NCBI GenBank assembly: GCA_002435545.1
Contig: DJNB01000140.1
Span: 636 to 21,705, forward strand
Length of the DNA stretch: 21,070 nt
Reading direction: 5' to 3'
Source of the DNA: Lachnoclostridium sp. UBA6475
Lineage (GTDB): Bacteria > Bacillota > Clostridia > Lachnospirales > Lachnospiraceae
Made by a program: the position numbers and the translations under genes. Positions 14,248-21,070 of this stretch are shown one piece after another (positions within the stretch are counted from its first letter, which is position 1; every line of letters starts with the position of its first letter). The notes below the pieces were generated by a model that was given only the letters and a program-made list of their open reading frames with translations, was not told the DNA's origin and made no database searches.

Positions 14248-14325
14248 TTACCATAATTTTCCAAGTATATTTCTAAACCAATATACCCTTTTACACAACG
14301 TACTTTTACCTTTGGCTTTAATCAT
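14248..14325 (-). pseudogene. Remnant of a second copy of the OLD/AAA ATPase
   Basis: The 25-codon frame reads MIKAKGKSTLCKRVYWFRNI then LGKLW. It matches the ATPase residues around its Walker A (ATGKSTLCKAVYYFRNLKEV). At DNA level an 18-nt stretch encoding KSTLCK is identical, with further identity at the codons for VY and FRN. Similarity fades on both sides. It is a decayed fragment of a paralogous ATPase gene, in the same orientation as the intact one about 1.4 kb away. Confidence 0.7.
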
Positions 14326-14367
14326 ATCACAAAAGAATGTTTTTTTCAAATTTTTTATAATTCTAAA

Positions 14368-14395
14368 ATCCCCACAGACAACTGCCTGCGGGGAT
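14368..14395 (-). terminator. Terminator of the phosphoketolase gene
   Basis: On the minus strand ATCCCCGCAG pairs with CTGTGGGGAT (one G-U pair), followed by TTTTAGAATT. It starts 23 nt after the stop codon. Confidence 0.75.
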
Positions 14396-14418
14396 CTGAA
14401 TTTCAAAATAATTTATAA

Positions 14419-16827
14419 TTATTTATCTTCCGGTGTATGCCATACCCAGTCACGTACTTCCGGAAGATCGATACCTTCTTCGTGGATGTACTGTTTGTGA
14501 GCTACGAGCATATCGTTCATCTTCTGGATCAAGAAGGAACCTTTGTTTCCAAGCTGTGGAAGGTTCTCGATGACAGATTTTGTCAAGTTGAAGCGGTCGA
14601 TCTTGTTCTGAACTCTCATGTCGAATGGAGTTGTGATCGTACCCTCTTCCTGATATCCAAATACATGAAGATTACGGTTTGTTCTATAGTATGTCAACTC
14701 ATGAATCAATGTTGGGTATCCGTGGAATGCGAAGATGATTGGTTTATCTTTTGTGAAGATAGCATCATATTCTGCATCTGTCAATCCGTGAGGATGTTTG
14801 GAGTTGGATTCCAGCTTCATAAGGTCAACTACGTTTACGAAACGGATCTTGAGGTCAGGAATGTTGTCACGAAGAATTGTAACAGCAGCCAAAGCCTCTT
14901 TTGTAGGTGTATCACCGCAGCATGCAAGTACTACATCCGGCTCTTCGCCCTGATCGTTACTTGCCCATTCCCAGATACCGATACCCTGAGAACAATGTTT
15001 TACAGCCTGCTCCATAGTCAGCCACTGGTGACTTGGGTGCTTGGATGCTACGATTACGTTTACATAGTTCTTACTTCTGATACAGTGATCGAAGCAGGAA
15101 AGCAGACAGTTAGCGTCTGGTGGCAGATACATACGAACAACATCTGCTTTTTTGTTAGCGATGTGATCGAGGAATCCAGGATCCTGATGTGTAAATCCGT
15201 TGTGGTCCTGCTGCCATACGTTGGATGTAAGAAGAAGGTTCAAGGAAGCAATCTTCTGTCTCCATGGAAGTTCGGATGTAACTTTCAACCATTTTGCGTG
15301 CTGAGCAGCCATAGAGTCTACTACACGGATAAATGCTTCGTAAGAAGCGAAGAATCCATGACGACCGGTCAAAAGATATCCCTCTAACCATCCTTCGCAC
15401 ATATGCTCGCTCAGGTAAGAGTCCATGATACGTCCATCGTTTGCAAGTTTATCATCATCATCGTATTTTTCAGCCATGAAGTCACGGTTTGTAGCTTCAA
15501 ATGCATGATACAGACGGTTAGACATTGTCTCGTCCGGTCCGAAAATACGGAAGTTCTTTGTCTCTTCGTTCAATTTGAAGATATCACGTACAAATGCACC
15601 AAGTTCGATCATATCCTGTTTTTCAACAGAACCCGGTTTTGGTACATCTACACCATACTCACGGAAGTCTGGGAGACGAAGATCTCTAAGCAAAAGACCA
15701 CCGTTTGCATGTGGGTTTGCACTGATACGTGCATCGCCAACTGGTGCAAGTGCTTTCAATTCTGGGATCAGCTGAGCATTCTCATCGAAAAGCTCTTCCG
15801 GTTTGTAGCTGAGCAACCATTCTTTCAACTGTTCCAAATGCTCCGGTTTCTCCATTGTGATAGGTACCTGGTGAGCACGGAAAGAATCTTCGATCTTATT
15901 TCCGTCATCATCGAATTTAGGACCTGTCCATCCCTTAGGAGTACGAAGAACGATCATTGGCCAGATTGGGCGCTCTGTGTTACCATTTTCACGAGCATCT
16001 TTCTGGATTGCTTTGATCTTCTCAACTGCTGTATCAAGAGCCTCAGCCATCTTACGATGCATTGTCATGATATAATCCGGACTCTTCATATCGTCTTCTA
16101 CGAAGATTGGCTCCCATCCGCATCCCTTAAAGAAGTCTTCTACTTCTTCATGAGAAATACGTGCGAATACAGTAGGGTTGCTGATCTTGTATCCGTTCAA
16201 GTGAAGGATTGGAAGAACCGCACCATCAGTAACAGGATTCAAGAATTTATTACAATGCCAAGCTGTAGCAAGTGGACCTGTCTCAGCTTCACCATCACCT
16301 ACGATAGTAGCTGTGATCAGACCCGGATTATCAAATACAGAACCGAATGCATGAGCGATGGAGTAACCAAGCTCACCACCTTCGTTGATAGAACCAGGTG
16401 TTTCAGGTGCTACGTGGCTGGAAATACCGCCTGGGAAAGAGAACTGTTTGCAGAGTCTCTTCATACCTTCAATATCTTCACTTACGTTTGGATAAATCTC
16501 ACTGTAGTGTCCTTCCAAGTAGGAGTTTGCTACGAAGAAGTTTCCACCGTGACCAGGACCGGAAATCAATACCATATCCAAATCATATTTTTTGATAGCT
16601 CTGTTTAAATGCGTATAAACAAAGTTCTGTCCTGGAACTGTACCCCAGTGACCTACGATTTTTTTCTTTACCTGATCTCTTGTGAGAGGCTCACGTAAAA
16701 GAGGGTTGTCAAGCATGTAAAGCTGAGCTGCTGCTAAATAGTTTGCTGCACGCCAATAAGCATTCATTTTTTCCAAATACTCATCAGTCAATGGCAGCTT
16801 TTCTGGACAATCATTCATGTTTGCCAT
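14419..16827 (-). CDS. xfp: Xylulose-5-phosphate/fructose-6-phosphate phosphoketolase
   Basis: An 802-aa thiamine-diphosphate enzyme that splits xylulose-5-P (and often fructose-6-P) with phosphate to acetyl-phosphate plus glyceraldehyde-3-P or erythrose-4-P. It is cytosolic and feeds acetate production and ATP. Hallmarks in order: GHWGTVPGQNFVYTHLNRAI, GPGHGG, ThDP-binding GDGEAETGPLATAWH, NGYKISNPTVFARI, HQDPGF and the C-terminal block FAFHGYPTLIHELTYYRTNR. Length is normal for the family. AAGGAG precedes several ATGs; 16827 gives ten bases spacing and 16833 four, so the start may be two codons longer. It is a single-gene unit with its own promoter and terminator. Confidence 0.95.
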   Translation of the reverse strand: MANMNDCPEKLPLTDEYLEKMNAYWRAANYLAAAQLYMLDNPLLREPLTRDQVKKKIVGHWGTVPGQNFVYTHLNRAIKKYDLDMVLISGPGHGGNFFVANSYLEGHYSEIYPNVSEDIEGMKRLCKQFSFPGGISSHVAPETPGSINEGGELGYSIAHAFGSVFDNPGLITATIVGDGEAETGPLATAWHCNKFLNPVTDGAVLPILHLNGYKISNPTVFARISHEEVEDFFKGCGWEPIFVEDDMKSPDYIMTMHRKMAEALDTAVEKIKAIQKDARENGNTERPIWPMIVLRTPKGWTGPKFDDDGNKIEDSFRAHQVPITMEKPEHLEQLKEWLLSYKPEELFDENAQLIPELKALAPVGDARISANPHANGGLLLRDLRLPDFREYGVDVPKPGSVEKQDMIELGAFVRDIFKLNEETKNFRIFGPDETMSNRLYHAFEATNRDFMAEKYDDDDKLANDGRIMDSYLSEHMCEGWLEGYLLTGRHGFFASYEAFIRVVDSMAAQHAKWLKVTSELPWRQKIASLNLLLTSNVWQQDHNGFTHQDPGFLDHIANKKADVVRMYLPPDANCLLSCFDHCIRSKNYVNVIVASKHPSHQWLTMEQAVKHCSQGIGIWEWASNDQGEEPDVVLACCGDTPTKEALAAVTILRDNIPDLKIRFVNVVDLMKLESNSKHPHGLTDAEYDAIFTKDKPIIFAFHGYPTLIHELTYYRTNRNLHVFGYQEEGTITTPFDMRVQNKIDRFNLTKSVIENLPQLGNKGSFLIQKMNDMLVAHKQYIHEEGIDLPEVRDWVWHTPEDK

Positions 16828-16963
16828 TTTCATTTTGCTCCTTCCAAATTCTGTTTTTATTCGATCTGCTCTCTTTGTATGAGTTATGTAATACTTGAAA
16901 AAAGGCAGTTTCGATAGCTTTTTGAGTAGAAAAACCGCAATGGCTTTCACTACACCGCTTTCC

Positions 16964-16991
16964 ATTATACCATATAATTCATTTTCAGCAA
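16964..16991 (-). promoter_or_regulatory. Promoter of xfp
   Basis: A perfect TATAAT (16969-16964 on the minus strand) preceded by TGG, an extended -10, with TTGCTG (16991-16986) 16 bp upstream. The 5' UTR would be about 130 nt. The rest of the spacer to the yfhO stop is A+T-rich and carries the inverted repeat at 17023-17068. Confidence 0.65.
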
Positions 16992-17022
16992 GTTTTTTTT
17001 GTGATTTTATCAAAATTATTGT

Positions 17023-17068
17023 AAAATGCACAAATTTTGTCTTCTTTTTGAAAAAAATTGTACATTTT
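17023..17068. repeat. A+T-rich inverted repeat between yfhO and xfp
   Basis: AAAATGCACAAATTTT (17023-17038) and AAAAATTGTACATTTT (17053-17068) are complementary at 14 of 16 positions, one of the others being G-U. It starts two bases after the yfhO stop and ends about 30 bp upstream of the xfp -35. It may terminate yfhO transcription or serve as an operator for xfp. Confidence 0.45.
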
Positions 17069-17070
17069 CG

Positions 17071-19809
17071 CTAATTCACATCTTCCATTTCGGACAGAGT
17101 TGTCATATACTGGCGCGCCGGTATGACAAACATCGCGAATACAAATACGATACACGCCGCAACAAACACCGCAAAGACAATCCATGCGGCAGCTTCCTGC
17201 ACATTTTTTGTGTGACGTTCAAAAAATCCTCTGCGGTTCAGAAGCCACACGCTGCAACAGATAAGAAGGGCTGCAAGCGTGATAATGCCGCCCTGTACTC
17301 TTCCCTCTGCCTGATACTTTATCGAAATCGTATTGGTTCCCTCTGCAACCGGGATTCCCATCATACCGTCAATGGATGTGAGCTGATCGGAAACATTTTC
17401 ACCATTCACTTTGCATATCCAATTTTTGTCAAAAGGAACCGGGATAAAAATGGTTCCCTTCTCTGCATTTTTTACATCAAAAGTGGCTCCACTGTGCTTC
17501 TGCTTTAGATCTTCCACCTGCATACCGGTCGTATTAAGCCGGGAAGCGGTCTGCTCCAGGAGGGTATAATCAAGCACACCCACATGCAGATCCGTAACCG
17601 GTGCACTGGTTGCAAACTGGATCAGCACATTTTTATTTTCAAATGCTCCAAGACAGACAAGGCCGTTACAAAAATCATTTGGATACTGCTCATTTTCATA
17701 ATAACTGGAAGCAGGGATTTTTACCGGCTGTCCATCCACATAGACCGTCACCGGATTTTCGCTTGTATTTGTTCCGTAAAAATAAATCACTTTTTTGCCG
17801 CCGGTAACCGCAAGGGAGAGCATTCCATTGTTGATCTGCGAACTTACGTCTGTGATAAGCGGCTGTTCTACTCCGGAGACAGCACGGAACAGATCATTCT
17901 GCGCTGCAAATTTATCCGCAGAAGCTGTTAGAGATGCTGTATTGGTCTGGACAGCAAATGGCATCGTTAGTTTGTTTTTATATAAGGAGAGCGAATCCTC
18001 TTCGCCCCCTTCCACATCCTTTACTTTATCATAAAGAAGCGTCGGAAGTTCTCTCTCGCTCACTGCATTTTTGATCTGGAACAAACTGTCACTGAAGATC
18101 GTGCCACCGGTATCCAGAAGTTGCGTCCAGTTGATCGTATATCCAAGCGAAGAAAACATCGGCTGCAGATCCGGGCTGATCACGTGCCAATAATTGGAAA
18201 TCGCCTGCTTGCCTGCTACGATGGAATACTCCATGTGATCTACTTTGTAATCCATATTTTTGATACGCTCAAACGGCTCCGTATCCGGGTCAAGACTTTT
18301 GCCCAGATTGTTGGCCGCCTCTAGATATTTGGCATCAAACACCGTAATGTTGTCTTTATTTGGTGCATAACTGATCAAGGTCGTGCCGACAAGTTCCACA
18401 CATAAAAGCACGGCAATCCCCCATCTGGCTTTTTTTATTTTAAACAATATAAGGTATAATACCAGGAAAATAATCTCTACTGCAATACACAGATATCCAT
18501 CCTGCAGTGTGCCATAATCCGGCCCTTCACAGTAATTTTCATAGATTTTTTTCCAGACAAATGTCATAATTACCGTAACACCTGTTACGGACAGTGCCAG
18601 TATGCGTAGTTTCTTCTGCCGGTCACTTTCGGCAAGAGATTTCTTTTCTTTCTCATAATTATCTGCCATCAGGCGGACAGCAAAATCAATGAGCGAAAAC
18701 GTAATTACGTAAATAAAACGGAGCGGCCACATGGCACGGCTTCCTCCATGCCACAAAAGTTCGGTTCCCGGAACGATTACGGAAGCTGCCAGAAATACAA
18801 GGCGAAGGATGTGTGCCAGATAATTTCTTGCTTTTTCCTTTATGGTTCCTTTGCCGGCAATGATAAAATATACGATCGCAGCCAGCGGCAGGGACATATT
18901 GACAACCATCCGCTCTACTGCCTTCCAATCCGAATCGCTCCATACAGCCTTGATCGCATTCTGATATGTCTGCATCAGCTCGCCGGTCTGATATCTTGAC
19001 GTACTTGTGATACTGTGTAATGCCGGAATTGCTACGACAGCGCTTAACAGACATCCCGCCGCAACGGCAAAAAACAGGCGCAGCACTGTCTTTCTCCGGC
19101 TCTCTGTCTCCTTCCACGGAGCTGCGAGAATACGGAGTCCGCTTGTCATAAACAGGAAAATACACAGAATACAGCCGGTATATACATTGGTAATCATTGC
19201 CAGTGCAAGGGTAATGATAAAAAAGCGGCTGCGTTTTAATTGGATGAGCCGGTCCAGCCCGATCATCAAAAGCGGCAGGAAAAAGGCAGCATCCATTACC
19301 ATCATAATTTGAAAATGCACCAGACTTGCTGCACCGAATGCATACACTGCACCGCCTAAAATCGGAACAATGGCCGGCAGTTTGTAACGGCGGAGATAGA
19401 AATACATGGCAAAGCCAATGCCTATCATTTTCAAAATAACAAAAAAGTTAGCAAAATAATAAATCGCACCCCGCGGGCAGAAGAACAAAAGCAGGTTCAA
19501 CGGACATAACATCGAACTCAGTGAACAGGCTCCGGAAAGATCCATTCCAAAGGCGGAATTCCATGTAAAAAACGGGCTTGCCTTTCCATGCAGAATATCC
19601 CATACGTAGTACATTCCATTTGGGATTGTCTGCTGTACCATATCTCCGCGCGCGATAGAATGTTCCCCGAAAGGATAAATTCCATTTGCCGCATAAGCCA
19701 GCAATGTGACCACGCTTATTACCGCGGCAAGGATTCCCAGTTCCTTAGCGGTACTCTTCATTTGCTTTTTGTCAATTGCTTTTATCCGGTTACTAATTTT
19801 TTGCTTCAT
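17071..19809 (-). CDS. YfhO family polytopic membrane protein
   Basis: A 912-aa integral membrane protein of the YfhO family, GT-C glycosyltransferase-like proteins linked in Firmicutes to sugar modification of lipoteichoic acid or other envelope polymers. The first 450 residues contain about ten or more hydrophobic segments and the family landmarks ARGDMVQQ near the first periplasmic loop, SPFFTWNSAFGMDLSG and the loop before NVYTGCILCIFLF. A large extracytoplasmic region follows and one transmembrane helix closes the protein (GGIITLAALLICCSVWLL) with another near residue 885. I start at the ATG of MKQKISNR rather than an in-frame TTG 24 nt upstream. The start overlaps the end of the RNase gene by 17 nt. 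The exact substrate cannot be read from sequence. Confidence 0.85.
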   Translation of the reverse strand: MKQKISNRIKAIDKKQMKSTAKELGILAAVISVVTLLAYAANGIYPFGEHSIARGDMVQQTIPNGMYYVWDILHGKASPFFTWNSAFGMDLSGACSLSSMLCPLNLLLFFCPRGAIYYFANFFVILKMIGIGFAMYFYLRRYKLPAIVPILGGAVYAFGAASLVHFQIMMVMDAAFFLPLLMIGLDRLIQLKRSRFFIITLALAMITNVYTGCILCIFLFMTSGLRILAAPWKETESRRKTVLRLFFAVAAGCLLSAVVAIPALHSITSTSRYQTGELMQTYQNAIKAVWSDSDWKAVERMVVNMSLPLAAIVYFIIAGKGTIKEKARNYLAHILRLVFLAASVIVPGTELLWHGGSRAMWPLRFIYVITFSLIDFAVRLMADNYEKEKKSLAESDRQKKLRILALSVTGVTVIMTFVWKKIYENYCEGPDYGTLQDGYLCIAVEIIFLVLYLILFKIKKARWGIAVLLCVELVGTTLISYAPNKDNITVFDAKYLEAANNLGKSLDPDTEPFERIKNMDYKVDHMEYSIVAGKQAISNYWHVISPDLQPMFSSLGYTINWTQLLDTGGTIFSDSLFQIKNAVSERELPTLLYDKVKDVEGGEEDSLSLYKNKLTMPFAVQTNTASLTASADKFAAQNDLFRAVSGVEQPLITDVSSQINNGMLSLAVTGGKKVIYFYGTNTSENPVTVYVDGQPVKIPASSYYENEQYPNDFCNGLVCLGAFENKNVLIQFATSAPVTDLHVGVLDYTLLEQTASRLNTTGMQVEDLKQKHSGATFDVKNAEKGTIFIPVPFDKNWICKVNGENVSDQLTSIDGMMGIPVAEGTNTISIKYQAEGRVQGGIITLAALLICCSVWLLNRRGFFERHTKNVQEAAAWIVFAVFVAACIVFVFAMFVIPARQYMTTLSEMEDVN

Positions 19810-20977
19810 ATTTTTCTTCTTTCTCCCTTCCAAAGAATTCGTACAGTGGTTTCCTTGCTTTCTTTCTGGTAATTTCTACCAGTCCGAGTGCCGTCATATC
19901 AATGACTTTTGTCGGTATATGGTCTTTTTTTGTCTCCTGCTCCAAAATCGACATCAATTCCTCGATATGTTCTCTTTCTTCCATATCAATAAAATCGATC
20001 AAAATAATACCGGATAGATTCCGAAGCCTTATCTGCCGTACCGCCTCTGCCGCCGCTTCGCGGTTGAGTTTAAAAAAAGTATGTTCTTTATTGCGTTTCC
20101 CCTGAATCGCCTTCTGGGTATTGACATCAATCACCGTCAGCGCTTCCGTCGGTTCAATGACAAGGGAACCCCCGCTTTTCAGCCACACATGCTTTCTCTG
20201 ACACTTCTCAATCTGGGACGAGATCCCAAGCAGTTTATCTAATGGGTAAGAATCTTCATAAAAACATATATTTTCTTCCCGCAGCTGTGGGTCATTTTGC
20301 AATTCGTCAAATATTTCTTTTTGATCGGTTATGATCCGGTCAAAAAAATGATTCCCATTTGCTTTTATATATCGGATCAATTCGCGTTCCGCCCCATACA
20401 ACTTGGAAAAACAGACACGGTGCTTTGCTTTATCCAGCAATGTCCGCATCTTTTCAATCAGATGCCGGCACTCTTTCCGGATCACATCATCCTCCACATT
20501 TTGAGCGGTTGTACGAACGATCAATCCCAATTCTTCATTTCCAAATTCTTCCAGGAGTTTTTTCAGCCGTTCCCGCTGCGTTTGGTCTGTAATCTTTTTG
20601 GATATATTTTTGGTGGTGATATCTGTCGTTACAACCGCGTACATCCCCACCAATTCCAGTTTTCGCGAACAGACTGCCTGTTTGCTTTTTACTGCCGGCT
20701 TTATGATCTGAACCGGAATTTCCATCCCCTGCATCACTTCGGAAAATTCATGCTTTTTTAAGGGAAGATAACACATGTTATTTTTTGTAACTTCCAAAAA
20801 TGCCGCCTGTATATTTGGCACTACATTTTTTACTTTGGCAAGGTAAATATCACCGATGGCGGTCGTCTGCTCCGTTTCGACCGGCTCCACAAGGATGTCG
20901 GATAATTCATTTCCCTGAAACGCAGCGGACAAAAGATGGTTTTTATAGTGAATTACGGCAAGCTGTCTGTCTATCAT
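19793..20977 (-). CDS. rng: Ribonuclease E/G family protein
   Basis: A 394-aa endoribonuclease of the RNase E/G family acting in rRNA maturation and mRNA decay. An S1-like RNA-binding region spans about 35-110 (GDIYLAKVKNVVPNIQAAF). The catalytic aspartates are Asp284 in LTVIDVNTQ and Asp328 in IILIDFIDM, followed by LGLVEITRKKARKPL. The protein stops soon after and lacks the CPxCxG zinc-link of E. coli RNase E/G, and has no scaffold tail. GGAAGGAG precedes the ATG, which overlaps the stop of the upstream gene (ATGA). In many Clostridia this gene lies beside rplU; here they are about 18 kb apart. Confidence 0.9.
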   Translation of the reverse strand: MIDRQLAVIHYKNHLLSAAFQGNELSDILVEPVETEQTTAIGDIYLAKVKNVVPNIQAAFLEVTKNNMCYLPLKKHEFSEVMQGMEIPVQIIKPAVKSKQAVCSRKLELVGMYAVVTTDITTKNISKKITDQTQRERLKKLLEEFGNEELGLIVRTTAQNVEDDVIRKECRHLIEKMRTLLDKAKHRVCFSKLYGAERELIRYIKANGNHFFDRIITDQKEIFDELQNDPQLREENICFYEDSYPLDKLLGISSQIEKCQRKHVWLKSGGSLVIEPTEALTVIDVNTQKAIQGKRNKEHTFFKLNREAAAEAVRQIRLRNLSGIILIDFIDMEEREHIEELMSILEQETKKDHIPTKVIDMTALGLVEITRKKARKPLYEFFGREKEEKYEAKN

Positions 20978-21070
20978 TCGGAAGTCTCTCCTTCCTCGTC
21001 CATAAAGTACATCTGAAGTCTGTGGATCTGGTACGAATACGGCTGAAACTGCGCCTGTACGTACTGTTCA
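20974..21070 (-). CDS. C-terminal end of an upstream gene (partial)
   Basis: The frame reads EQYVQAQFQPYSYQIHRLQM then YFMDEEGETSE and ends in TGA, overlapping the RNase E/G start codon. Only 31 codons are visible, too few to identify. In many Clostridia the gene before rng encodes a TIGR03936/DUF2344 radical-SAM-associated protein, so that is the likely identity by position only. Confidence 0.6.
   Translation of the reverse strand, partial: EQYVQAQFQPYSYQIHRLQMYFMDEEGETSE

Noticed and set aside
14437..16608. Long open frames on the plus strand opposite xfp (316 and 401 codons)
   Set aside because: They are antisense to a clearly conserved enzyme, are rich in Cys, Phe and Ser as expected for antisense translation, and have no supporting starts or domains.

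Overview
The window looks like a low-to-medium G+C gut Clostridia genome, most likely Lachnospiraceae. The main reasons are the rplU-prp-rpmA-obgE operon with a Prp-cleavable L27, a xylulose-5-phosphate/fructose-6-phosphate phosphoketolase, a YfhO-family membrane protein and a short clostridial-type RNase E/G. This assignment is inferred from gene content; no rRNA or marker comparison was possible.

Layout. Bases 1-1214 hold the conserved ribosomal block on the minus strand: start of obgE, rpmA (L27), prp (the L27 protease), rplU (L21), an L21-type leader and a good sigma-A promoter. Bases 1225-7044 hold a compact accessory cassette. A minus-strand operon encodes a 54-aa protein, a DUF2815 phage ssDNA-binding-like protein, a VapE-type NTPase/helicase and a 712-aa group II intron-like reverse transcriptase with an extra C-terminal region. 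Facing it is a plus-strand protein that joins an OmpR/PhoB-type winged helix to a P-loop NTPase. Bases 7045-10986 hold a regulatory spacer and three tandem paralogous secreted proteins (signal peptide, N-terminal domain, Thr/Pro linker, lysine-rich C-terminal domain); the last two share a perfect 63-bp upstream repeat. Bases 11020-14325 hold a minus-strand defence-like region: a DUF1016/YhcG nuclease, a structured tandem-repeat element, an OLD/AAA-type ATPase and an overlapping small PD-(D/E)XK nuclease-like protein. A decayed fragment of a second copy of that ATPase lies upstream of yhcG. Bases 14419-21070 hold core-type minus-strand genes: phosphoketolase, yfhO, RNase E/G and the end of another gene.

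In many Clostridia the RNase E/G gene sits next to rplU. Here about 18 kb separates them, so the window can be read as a conserved neighbourhood opened by accessory material.

The strongest candidates for something undescribed are two. (1) The RT-VapE-DUF2815 operon, which resembles a phage replication module with a reverse transcriptase where a DNA polymerase is usual. Its divergent OmpR-NTPase gene shares with it a spacer containing 11-bp-phased direct repeats that could be its binding site. (2) The ATPase-nuclease pair, preceded by two 51-nt repeats whose hairpin stems differ in sequence but keep pairing, with a promoter-like sequence before and a terminator-like hairpin after. This recalls an RNA-controlled toxin or defence layout, although the protein partner is not a known type III toxin.
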